Shown in pieces: positions 22,111 to 32,459 of a stretch of DNA of 64,000 nt. The notes below the pieces were generated by a model that was given only the letters and a program-made list of their open reading frames with translations, did not search any database and had not been told where the DNA came from. The position numbers were made by a program, and so were the translations under genes. This DNA comes from Cavia porcellus (Eukaryota; Chordata; Mammalia; Rodentia; Caviidae). Within the stretch, counting starts at the first letter, position 1, and every line of letters begins with the position of its first letter. The stretch spans positions 6,272,501 to 6,336,500 of the forward strand of contig NW_026947488.1 of the NCBI RefSeq assembly GCF_034190915.1. Direction: 5' to 3'.

Positions 22111-22939
22111 GGTCCCCGAACTCCTGGCAGAGTCCAGCCGGCAGTCTGCACCAGCCCTCCTGCAAACCCTGGCTTATACAGAGCGGGGAAGTCAGCGCTT
22201 ACAGAATGCCCACACCTGAGGCTCCTGTGCTAGGCGTCCAGTGACCCCCGGAGCCAGTGAGCCCACTGCAAAGCTTGCTCCTCCTCTGATGACACAGGAC
22301 AGGGGGGGCAGCTCCACCCGGCCATAGCAACTGGGGGCCTGTGGTTTCACCCACTGAGAACTCCCTGTCATCTGTTTCCTCTGCAGCAATCCTGGGTTTG
22401 GACCCCAGATCCTCTTCCCTCCTTGATAAGGGCGAGCACTGCGGTCCAGAACGGTTCAAGAGCTCAGTGCCTTCAGTGTGCTTTCCCCTAGTGTGGACCC
22501 AGACCTTGCCGCAGCCTCGCAGGTGGATTAAGGTCACAGGAGAGGAAGTGGGCTCAGGAGGGTGGGGTAAGCTGCCCAGAGTCACACAGCGATGGGAACA
22601 GCAAGGGAGGCCTGGCTGGAGGGAGAAGGGCGTGGTGTAGGGCTGGGGACCCTGGCTTGCCCTCCAGCCCCTTCCCGCCTTTCAGTCTTCCTGGCTGCCG
22701 TGAGAGGGGAACAGCTTTGCTCCTCTCTGCCCTTCCATCATGCATTTAGCTAGGAACCGGCAAACCACGGACTGGACCCTCGGAAGCCATGACCACCGTC
22801 AGGCTCTCCCTGAATTCCCTTTCCTGACATATTTGGTCACAGAGCTAGAAAGCTGACTTGCACACACTCGTTGGGTGCTGGATTCCTCTTCCACTTCCCT
22901 CGTGCACCATGAATTCATACATATACAAGTACACACGTA

Positions 22940-22942
<3 letters not shown>

Positions 22943-22969
<27 letters not shown>
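22943..22969. repeat. (CA)n microsatellite
   Basis: A run of about 13 CA units following ACACACGTATTT. Confidence 0.95.
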
Positions 22970-22970
<1 letters not shown>

Positions 22971-25900
22971 ACGTAACATGCAGCTAACGGTCAGGCCTAC
23001 TGTGTGCACAGCCTCAGCTGCTGCTGGTGGGGTGGGGACAGGCGATCAGACCCAAAACCAGAGAGGCCCTGAGGGCAGGGCTTTGCCTCGCTCATCTCCT
23101 GACCCCGCCCAGGCCACAGCTGAGCACATGGACTCTCACTAAATTCTTCCTGAATAAAAATTTTAAAGATTTAGAAGAATGTGCTCTAAAACTGTAAAAG
23201 GATTTGGATACTGGAATTAAAATCAGTTGATTCTCCTTTGGGCTTGTCTGGACCCTTTGGTATTTTTACAAAGACTGTGTATCACCTGTAGTTTAAACAG
23301 TTCTCTAGAAATTTTGGAGAAGTAGAGCCCGATTGGTGCCGTGCCTCTCAAGTCTACAGACTTCAGCTGGGGCTGGCTAGTGAGGAGTCCAGGCGCCTCG
23401 TGTGTGCTCCCCAGTCTAGCCGGTCCCCGGCCCATCACCCCTTCTTTTCCAGGGACCCAGTTCCCCCAGCTGAAGCAACAGACCAGGGGCCCCGACTGGA
23501 GCATCCTGGCCTCTGTCTGCCTGGCACTTCCAAGCCCCCAGCCCTGCCTGGGCGGGGCACTTTCCCAGGAAGCAGCGGTGACTCAGAATCACCCCGATCC
23601 ATCCCAGCCAAGCTGCACTGCGGAGGGATGAAGACTGAGCTGAAGGGGAGAGGCAAGAGGGAGGCAGGGGGGAGGCGGGAGGGCCCTGGCTGGCGGGCTG
23701 CTGGACCGAGAGCTGAGTACAGGACCAGGCTGTCTCACCACGGTTTCTTCCAGGACGATCTCCTGTCGTCCCTGTAGGTAGCAGCTCTGGGCTTTGACAT
23801 CAACACCCAGAAAAGCACTCAGGGTGAGGAAAGCACGGTGGCTGGAGACCAGCCAGGGGGCTTGCTCAAGGTCAGCCAGGAGGAAGTGACAGGGCCAGGA
23901 CTGGACCCCATGCACAGTGAGGCCGGGTGCTGCATGGAGAAGCCCTCTGCATTCCTGGCTGCTCTGCCCACGCTGCCTTCCAGCAGCCGATCTGCACACC
24001 TTGAGGAAACCACTTCCGGGAGGAAAGGAGGGGACAGGAGGGAACACGGTTCCTGTCCTCAGACTGCGGAGAACCCTTCGCTCCCAGTTCACCCAGGGTC
24101 TTCACAGCTGACGGAAACGAGCCTTAGCACCCCAGCACAGCCTGGGACAACTTTGAAAAGTCGGTAAGACATGAAGAGGAGTTCGCAAAAGACGACGGAC
24201 TGTGCCTCCTAAACCTACGTCGCTGCTGTATCTTGTTCTGCACGGAGAACTTTCTGAAAAAGAACATTCAGACTTTTAATAGGCATTAACTTGGAGGGAG
24301 GAGGGAATGATTACTAAGTGCTTCAGCTTTCTTGCACCCCCTGAATATTGTGTGATGAATCCAGTTAAAATAATAAATGAATAAAGTCCCAACCTGGACA
24401 TTCGGTCCAGAAAGCCGTCTGCCACCCTCTGAGAACAGCCCACCCCACTGGGGTCAGGCTAGCTGCCCCCAGGGACCCAGGGACAGGCCCCGATTCCTCC
24501 CTCGGTCCCCTCAGGGCCTCAGATTTGCCCAGGGGATCCGGTGGTCAGATTCAACACAGGGCATCCAATTAAATGGGACTCCCAGATAGTGGATAATTTT
24601 AATATATCTAGAGATAAACTTGATAGAGTTATTTCCAAAAGATGAAAAATATTAACAAAAGATGAGAAATATAAAATAAAAAGCGGCCTTTATTCTGAGA
24701 ACACGGAGAGAGATGACCGGCAACCCCCACCGCTGGCGTCCGGCGATCTCTCCGGCGGACACGCGGCGTGGGGGCCTGTAAATAACCTCGGTTTGGGGTG
24801 GAACCTAAGGCGGGCATTAGGGATACACAGGTAGCCCATTGGTCCTAGGTTTGGCGCCATATGTAAATTCCCAGGGGCGGGAAGATGGCGTCACAGGTAA
24901 CTTCCTAGGGGAAGGGCAAGATGGGGCTTCCTGCTTCCAGTTGTGGCTTTCCTGGCTACAGTGTCCTGTCTGGGCCAAACCTTTCAAAACTGTCTTTAAA
25001 TCTAGAATCTCAACATAGAATGTAACTGTAATATATATAATACAACACAGATCACATTTTTTATTTATATAGGAGTGCATTGAACTCTTGATACTAAAGC
25101 ACACTGGATTTCTTATCTAAAATCTGGAGTTTAGCCGGGCACCTGTGTTTAATTTGCTAGCCTGGCACCCCTGACTGAGCACGTCTGTGCCCTCTGAGGG
25201 GACCCCGCCTCCCACAGGGCCCTGCGGGGCGGGCTGGATGGTGTCAGCAAGACAGTCTGGACCTTGCTGTGAGCTCTGTGAGGAGTAACCTTTCTCTTTC
25301 CCACTGATTTTGAATCTGGAAACAAACAGCCCCAAGAGGCACAGGCTGTATCTTGAGCAGGCAGGGAGCAGTCTGAGCCTTAGCCCGATCTCACTGTCAG
25401 AAGCACCGGCCTGGCCGCACCCGAAAGCTCCCTGGCTTTGACTTCTGGGCCTTGCCAGGGCCCCTGAGAGTTCCCTTCATGATTAAAGCCAGTGTGAGCA
25501 GTTTGCGGCGGTGGCCTGCGTGGTAAGATGCATCCCCGGGCTGGGATCGCTCAGTCCCTGGGTGCCCTGCAAGCCCTTGCAGCTGCCAGATGTCTGCTCT
25601 GGAGGCTCGGAGATTTGTGCTTCGTGTTGGGGCGTGATGAACCCTGGAGGTCTGGGGAACACACGAGCCCGGCTCCATCCACCCAGGGGATCCTGGTTAT
25701 CCATTCACTGAGGCGATTTATCTTCTCCAGGAATTGTGTCACCCCAACATGGTCTGGGCAGGCTTTAGCCCAGGTCACAATCAGAAACATGCTGGGGAGC
25801 CCCAGAAGGCTCTGAGGGCAGGGACAGGAGGCAGTGGCCCCAGAGGCTCAGATGGGACAAGCCAGGGGCTTCCTCAGGAGATCAGGGGTTGTCATGTTCG

Positions 25901-26561
25901 TGGAATTCTTTGGGTGTTGAACAGTGGGTCAGAAACTAGCAGCACCCTACCGGCGAGAAGCAGGCCAGAGTGGAGACTCGCCCTCCCATGAAACGAGCCA
26001 TAAATCTGACCACAGTCACAGCCCGGCCTTTTTTCCAGATTGTTTTCCTGTTTCGGATTCTGTGTGTTGGCTGGCGAGGCCCCAGGCCTGACGGAGGGGA
26101 GCTGGCTTCTTGGCGCACAAAGAGAATCACCCTCCTGGCTGCAGACGCAGTGCACATTCTTTTGTGTGAGCAAAAAAAAAAATGTATTCCTGAGATAGGA
26201 AACAGCCGCAGTCAGCTCGGGAACACTTGGTTCCCTGAAGCCGAGGATCTGGACAGGACCCTCGGACTTTACCGTCATAGGCCAGGCCACTCTCTTCGTT
26301 CCAAGGAGCCACCAAACAGAGAAGGGCACCTGTGCCTTCCAAACTCTTCAGTGTCAGTAGTGAAGACTCTGCACACTTGTCAAAACAAGTCTAACCATCA
26401 GTAACATGCGTAAGGACAGAGGCAGCAGGGCCCACCTCCCATGCCAGCCCTGCCAGCCAGCGTCACACACCCTGGCCATGCCCCTTCATTCTCACCCTTA
26501 CAGACTCTGAGGGTGACCACACACTGAACCCTACTCAAAATTGGTATTTTTCCTTAAAAAC

Positions 26562-27010
26562 TGTTGGCTTTCTGTCATTGTGACGTAACCTGCTACATGA
26601 GAGGAGGAGAAGAGGAGGAAGGGGAAGGGAAGGAGGAGAGGTTTATTTTGGCTTACAGCGTCAGAGGTTCAGTCCATGGTTAGGCCGGTGTCGAGGCCCA
26701 GACATTGGGAGAGAAAAGTTCTCCCCTCACGGCAGCCAAGAAGCAGACGGGGAAAGACTTTATGGAAAGAGCCAGAAAGAGATTCGGAATCAGCTGTTAC
26801 CCTCAAGGGTCATGCTCCAGGGTGTTGAACAGTGGGTCAGAAACTAGCAGCACCCTCCAACTGGGTCCTGATGGTGCCATCAAATCTCCTGACAAAACCA
26901 TCAAATTCTAACTCGTCGATGGGTGAAGCCACTGCTGACGCTGAGCCCTCAAATCTCCCCGCTGAACACAGGAGACTCTCAGGACATATTTTAGGTGCCA
27001 TATACCATGA
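26562..27010 (-). mobile_element. ERVL-MaLR-type LTR, antisense, carrying a foreign 37-bp insert
   Basis: It begins TGTTGGCTTTCTGTCATTGTGAC, has GAGAGGTTTATTTTGGCTTA and TCAGAGGTTCAGTCCATGGTTAGG, then CACGGCAGCCAAGAAGCAGA. It ends GGTGCCATATACCATGACA. At 26820-26856 the family text is interrupted by a 37-bp block identical to 25912-25948, flanked on both sides by CTCCA. Confidence 0.65.
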
Positions 27011-27894
27011 CAAACCCTCCCAGTGACATCTTTTCTGACCTGTTAGTGGGGCGCTGACTTGTGGGTTTCATAGCTGCCAATATTTCTTGGTACACAGGGA
27101 CCAACATGTTCCCTGTTAATCACACATCCGTTGTTTCTGGTTTTGTTGTTTCGACCACAAACACCCCTTCAATCAACATTCACAGATGTGAAAGTCAAGC
27201 TATTTAGCAGCTGCACCCCACCCAGGCTCCCCGCCTGGGGCAGGAGGCCGGCCCTCCACAGCCTGGAGCCGATCCCGTAGGCAGGAAGAGAATCCAATCC
27301 GTCAGGGGAGCCTGAGTCATTAAAATGCTATGATTCTATTCCTTTGAGTCAGATTTGTACACGTGGGTTTGCTGGGTCTAGGACATGCACCTCTCTCTGT
27401 CTCTGCCTCTCTGTCTCTCTGTCTGTCTCTCTGTCTGTCTCTCTCACTTTCTCTCTCTCTCATGCACTTCTCTTTGATCTGTGAATGATGACCCCAGAAC
27501 CAACTGAGGCAAAAAAAAAAAAAAAAAAAAACAGGCAGAACCTTCTGTGCAGTGACAGATGCCATGTCTCCTGCATAGAGGGACAGCGAGGCTTTCTGAC
27601 TGAAGGTCCACCCAGCCCCCTGCAAGCTTCTGGCCAGGGCCAGGGCAGGGCCCAGGAGAGCTCTCACATGCCCCATGTGGCCCAACTGGCCCAGCTGCAA
27701 CACACTGAGGTAGACTCTGAGTGTATCGTGGTTAATGCTGTTGGAGTTTTGTCCTGTCCAACACACTGCTAGGAGCTCCTGGATTCAAAAGATTGCAACA
27801 GGGTCAGTGTTTTTCCCAGATGACAAAAATATAACATGAGCTCCATTTAAAATTATCCAGGAGTCCCATTGAAAATAAAAGAAGAAAAAATAGC
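27011..27894. other. Unique sequence with CT-rich and poly-A tracts
   Basis: A (TCTG/TCTC)n low-complexity tract covers about 27390-27465 and an A21 run covers 27511-27531. No gene was seen. Confidence 0.5.
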
Positions 27895-28055
27895 ATTCTG
27901 CAAGGCTGAGGCAGGAGGATCACAGGCTCAAGTCCAGCCTGAGCAACTTATCAACTTAATAAAAACCTGTCTCAAAAAAAGAATTATAAGCAGGCAGGAG
28001 ATGTATCTCAGTGAGAAAGCCCTGAGTTCGAACTCCCATACTGCGATTAAAAAAG
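27895..28055 (+). mobile_element. Composite B1+ID SINE
   Basis: A B1-like half (GCAAGGCTGAGGCAGGAGGATC...AAAACCTGTCTCAAAAAAAG) is followed directly by an ID-like, tRNA-derived half (GCAGGAGATGTATCTCAGTGAGAAAGCCCTGAGTTCGAACTCCCATACT). Such fused B1-ID SINEs are known in squirrels and their relatives, which supports the suggested host lineage. Confidence 0.75.
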
Positions 28056-28591
28056 TGAAAATAATTTACGTACTATATTTCTTTTAACCTGATACATCCA
28101 AAAATACTGTCGTGTTAACATTTGAACAAATTATTGGCATTTTCGCTTGTCTTGTGAGCTAAGTCTGGGGACTCACTGTGTGCCTCACATCCACAGTGCA
28201 TCCCGGTGCGGACCCACGCCCTTCAGGGCTCAGGGGTTGCAGGCTGCACTGTTACAAGTCTGGAAGCTGTGGGGCTGGAGACAGCCACACCCCTTCCCTG
28301 TGAGTCAGATGCTGGTACGAAGCCCCAAAGCGAGAGAGGATTAAAAATCCTTGGCCTGTTTTCTCCGGCCTTGTGCAGGCAGACAGAGCACGCCTGCTCC
28401 TTCCTTCCTCTTGATGGGGAGTCCCTCATTCATTCACACATTCATCTGTTCCTCATTCAGTCACTCAGACGGTGTTTGTTGAGTGCCTCACTGTACCACG
28501 GAGCTGGGGATGCAGCATTGCATGAGGCAGCCCCGTTTGCTGGGCTTCAGGCTGAGGGGTGCTTGGGCACCTGTATCAGTAGATGGACAAT
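28056..28591. other. Unique non-coding sequence
   Basis: An old repeat-like CATTCATTCACACATTCATC...GTTTGTTGAGTGCC stretch near 28430-28490 resembles an L2/MIR end. Nothing else was recognised. Confidence 0.4.
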
Positions 28592-28682
28592 GGGCCGGGG
28601 ATACAGCTCAGTAGCAAAGTGCCTGCTGGCAGGCGCAAGGTCCTGAGTTCAATTCTTGGTAGAAAAACATTAAAAAAAAAAT
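28592..28682 (+). mobile_element. ID SINE (tRNA-Ala-like), with target duplication
   Basis: It reads GGGCCGGGGATACAGCTCAGTAGC (A box), then GTCCTGAGTTCAATTC (B box) and an A-rich tail. Its 11-bp target duplication AGATGGACAAT is intact at 28581-28591 and 28683-28693. Confidence 0.9.
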
Positions 28683-28693
28683 AGATGGACAAT

Positions 28694-31628
28694 AAAACCT
28701 GTGAGAACCCAGGGCTATGGGGGCCTGGGGCAGCAGCTCAGCTGATATGGGGCTGGGAGATCGCTGGGAGGAAGGTTTGAGATGGGCAGAGAGATCGCAG
28801 TAGCCACCTTGGAGTGGGGTATGCGTCTCACTGGGAGTGTGTCTCACAGGGACCTCTGGGGGCCCCTGAGTCCTTCCTGGAGGCTGGGGTGCAGCATGAT
28901 GTGTATAGAAGGGCGGGAGGGAGGCAGGAGAGCCTGGAAGGGCCCTGTGAGGAATCTGGGGGGTCTAGATTGTATCCAGGAGCCCGGGGAATGCTGAGAG
29001 CCAGCCCACCGCCCCGCTGACCCCCATTCCCTCTCCTAGTAGCAGCCAGGTCCGGCAGCCCTGGAGTCCACTCTCCATTCCAGCCCACCCCCTCAGCCCA
29101 ACTCCCTCCTGTCCCGCACCCCTGGCACACTCAGCTCCCCGCTTCCCCTTTCTCTAACCTAGGACCGGACCCCTCAGCCACTGTAGCACACTCAGCACCC
29201 TAAAGGACACACCCAGCAAACAGAGGCTGGAGCGTAAACAAGGCTGCTCAAACCTCCCTGATAGCTGCCCGCTGCACTGTGAGTCCCTGCCCAGGTTTGC
29301 GGAGGAGCCCTGCAAACTGCAGTGAAGCTCCCAGAGAGCCAGGAGCAAATTCCCCGGCTCCAAATGGCCCAGGGTGGCATCTGGGTGGTGACCCTGGGTA
29401 CTGTCGCTCACCCTCAGGGCAGTCAGCTTCCCCATCTGCACCAGGGACACTTGGGAATCCCGCACCATAAAGCTCTCAGCACAGCACTTGGGAAGCGAGT
29501 GCTCCAGAAATGGCACTGCCATGACAAAGCACCCGTCCCCTGACTTGGTGGAAATTCCCTGGAAAACAGAACTGGAGGCCAAGGGACCCACTATCTCTAA
29601 GTGAGAGTCAGATGCATGACTCAGATGCCGTGCCAAGAAACAGCAGGCCGCACGGCCAGGTGAGACGTCCCCATGGCCACGGGAGCCAGTGTCCTGGACC
29701 AGGCTTCCCAGGAGGGCGGCGGGGGACTGTCCTCTGGCTCCAGTCATCTCCTCTCTTGCTTTTCCCTAAGTTCTCCCCACTTGGGGTGTATGGCTCTACT
29801 CCTTGCGGTGGCCCAAAGCACCTACAAGCACCAGGGGAGCTGCGGCCCCAGTCCCGGGGGCACCCTGTGGGCTGAGGGGAGGCTGAGCCCCCAGGATGAG
29901 GCACAGCCAGGCAGGGGGCTCACACCTAGGGATTAGAACTGGCCACTGGGGAGGGCAGCAGGGGCTCAGGAGTGGCCTTAAACTGTGCTCCCGCCACACC
30001 TCCCACTCTGTGGCTCTGTGGCAGCAGCCCGCCCACCGTGCCCAGGGCAGAAGCAGCCAGTGCTCAGGCCTCAGCAGCCAAGCTTCGAAAGGCAGCAGGA
30101 AGTCAGCGCTCCTGGAGGACCGGGATTGTGCGGGGCAGGTAAGATGCACCGTGGAAATATCTGCAAATGAGCAAAGGCAGGGGTGCATTTTGCATGAAAA
30201 TGGTTTTGATTCCTTTTGTCGTTGGGTTTATTCCATTGTGCTGCATGGGAGCCTCTCTGCCCTCTCTCCAGGACCTTGGTACAGGAGACGATGCGGGGTA
30301 CGAATTTTGCCAGGCCCTGGGCCCCTGCCTTACCTGCAGGCCAGTCCCCACTCTGCCAGCTGCATCTGTGTCCCCCTCTGTCGTGTGGCTGTGGCAGGGA
30401 TTTCCACCTTTCAGAGCCAGAACTAGTGCCAACAGCATCATTTAAACATCAAATAAGACTGGGAACTCACTTATGCTGGGATCACGGAATTTCTCCCAAG
30501 CTGCCTGCAGGACAAAACAATAAAAATTTACCCTTAATAGCGTTCTGCAGGACGCACTGCTGGAGAGCTGCCCCGAGTGATGTGTGTGAGCTTTCTGTCC
30601 CCTTCCTCAGCCCGCCAGCCTCCTGTTGCAGGAGAGGCTTAGCTAAGCCGGTCCCCCTGGTCCTCTTCCTGCGTCTCCAGGAAGGTGTCTGGATCCTGGC
30701 TCTCCTGCCCGGGAACTCATCGCTAGGAAGGGGACCCCGGAAATCACACACTCAGAATCAGCTTCCCGCCTCTGCCCCAGTCCCGCCTCAGAGGAAAAAG
30801 CAATGAAAGAAGACAGGAAAAAAAGAGAAAGGAAATGGAAAGTGGCCAGCAAACTTAATTTCCTAAGAACTGGACCGATAAGCGATGTTAATAATTGGGA
30901 GCCAGCAAAGCTCCAGAGCCATGCACAATACAGTGATAACGCTTAGGCACTTAAAAACCAGTACGTGATTAGGCGTGTGTGTTACATGAATGCATCTTAA
31001 AAATCTGGAAGGATGCACTTTAAACTTCCCCAGAAGCACCGCTTCTGGACAGGAGCATGAAATCAGAAACAAGAAAAGGCAGGCAGGGCGCTTCTGATCG
31101 CTGCTTACTGTACCTCTGTGGTTTACATTGTTAGGGGTGAATGCTTTAAATAATTGTTTTAAATTAAGAGAGTAACCACCGTCCAGGTAAAGATGAATGC
31201 AAACCAGGCTGCGTCAGTTCTTAGGAGGACGTAAAGAATTCCCACAGACAGCAGTGCAGATTGAGGGGGTCACGCTGGAGTATAGTTTTCCAGTGTTTAT
31301 GAAAAGTTTATTGCAATCTGCAAGCCAGTTTCAGCTTCTGGTCTTTGGCAAGAGCTGCCCTCTGGACTGTGGTTAGAATACCCAGGGTAAGACTTTGCAT
31401 AATAGGATAAAGTGACAAGAATTCACAAGTCCCTCCTAGGAGGCTGCAAAATAAAGTGTCAGTGTCCGGCTGCAACCCCCATTGCATCCTTTTTATAGGA
31501 TAAAGCAAAACTATGCTTCCTGATGCAGGAAGTCCTGTACACTGCCCTAGGATACTTTTGCTAGGTGGAGAGGGAATTGCACAAGGATCTTTAGAATGAT
31601 ACATTCAGTATTTTCTATGAAAACATAT
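28694..31628. other. Unique non-coding sequence
   Basis: About 2.9 kb without a recognised gene or repeat. The AT-rich part at 30840-31200 is low in repeat character and could be a conserved non-coding block. This cannot be judged from one sequence. Confidence 0.4.
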
Positions 31629-31838
31629 TGTTAGTTTCCCATCACCATGACAAAATACCTGAGAAAATCCACTTAAAGGAAGAAAAGTCTATTTCGGCTC
31701 ACGGTTGCAGGGGTGTCAGTCCATGGTCTCTGAAGCACATTGCTGTGGGCTTGTGGGAGGCAGGGCAGAGCTGCTCACTGTGGCCAGGCACCAGAGGGAA
31801 TGAGACAGCCCATGAAGAAGGGGGCGGACACAAAACAT
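31629..31838 (-). mobile_element. MaLR-type LTR, part 1, split by provirus 2
   Basis: It starts TGTTAGTTTCCCATCACCAT, then GACAAAATACCTGAGAAAAT and GTCTATTTCGGCTCACGGTT and CAGTCCATGGTCTC. The same LTR resumes at 38443 and ends AGAGCATAGCA at 38651, giving a pre-insertion LTR of about 420 bp. The host LTR thus predates provirus 2. Confidence 0.8.
31833..31838. repeat. Target-site duplication of provirus 2 (left copy)
   Basis: AAACAT precedes the LTR start TGTTGGG and is repeated exactly at 38437-38442. Confidence 0.95.
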
Positions 31839-32260
31839 TGTTGGGAGCCGCAGCCCCGAGCCCGGTCGCCTCACTTGGCGGACGTGAGGCCTGTAGTAAA
31901 GAGTAAAGCCTGAGGTAGATTACCCCTCCCATCGAGCACGTTAGTTTCCTGCTTACCGCGTAAGCAACCCGCTCAACAATATAGTCTGCCTGGCAACTGA
32001 TGATGTTAGCCAATCAGCTTGCCTTGCTCACTTTAACATGATTGGACACTGTATCTGTATATATACTGGTGCCACCCCTGGGGGGGAAGGAGAAGCCCGG
32101 AAGTAGAAGCCCAGAAGGAGCCACGGGGAGCGGACCAAAGGAGGCTTCGGCTGGGAGCGATCCCAGGGCAGGCTGTATGGAGAAGAAAAATAAAAGAAAA
32201 GGTTGTCCACTGCCAGACTTTGTCGTGTGTCCTTCCTGCCGGCCGGGAGCGACATCGACA
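31839..32260 (+). repeat. 5' LTR of provirus 2 (promoter LTR)
   Basis: TGTTGGGAGCCGC...GACATCGACA, 422 bp. It has CCAAT at 32010-32014, TATATATA at 32058-32065 and AATAAA at 32189-32194. A TTGTCGTGTGTCC GU-rich segment after the polyadenylation signal is consistent with a short R/U5. Confidence 0.95.
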
Positions 32261-32262
32261 TT

Positions 32263-32280
32263 TGGAGGCCCGCACGGGGA
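32263..32280 (+). other. Primer-binding site of provirus 2
   Basis: TGGAGGCCCGCACGGGGA begins two bases after the LTR. Nine leading bases fit a tRNA-Thr acceptor end, but the rest does not. The identity is uncertain. Confidence 0.6.
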
Positions 32281-32334
32281 CTGATCACCCCCGAGACGTG
32301 ACAGCGGACAACGCTCCAGTACAGAGCTGCGAGA

Positions 32335-32343
32335 CAGGTGAGT
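32335..32343 (+). promoter_or_regulatory. Consensus 5' splice site in the provirus 2 leader
   Basis: CAG|GTGAGT with GT at 32338-32339 matches the mammalian donor consensus perfectly. A second donor-like GCG|GTGAGTAA lies at 32441. Because env is absent, the spliced product is unknown. The same site exists in provirus 1 near 16774. Confidence 0.55.
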
Positions 32344-32459
32344 TGGGGATAAGCCTGGGCTCTGGGTGGCGCGCACCTACAGGGCTTTTAGACTCCCCTC
32401 AGGCTCACGAGTAAGTGGCGGATTCCTTGGGCCTCACGCGGTGAGTAACATATTAAAAA

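Larger units (their letters stand above)
21235..26561. other. Unique non-coding sequence with two CA microsatellites
   Basis: About 5.3 kb with no recognised gene. It includes CA repeats at 22074-22108 and 22943-22969. A CpG-dense patch at about 24725-24780 sits next to AT-rich sequence and might belong to an old LTR. A 37-bp segment at 25912-25948 is repeated exactly at 26820-26856. Confidence 0.45.

Noticed and set aside
24690..24960. Possible solo LTR around a CpG-dense patch
   Set aside because: A TTTATT and GC-rich body are suggestive, but no TG...CA ends or target duplication could be defined.
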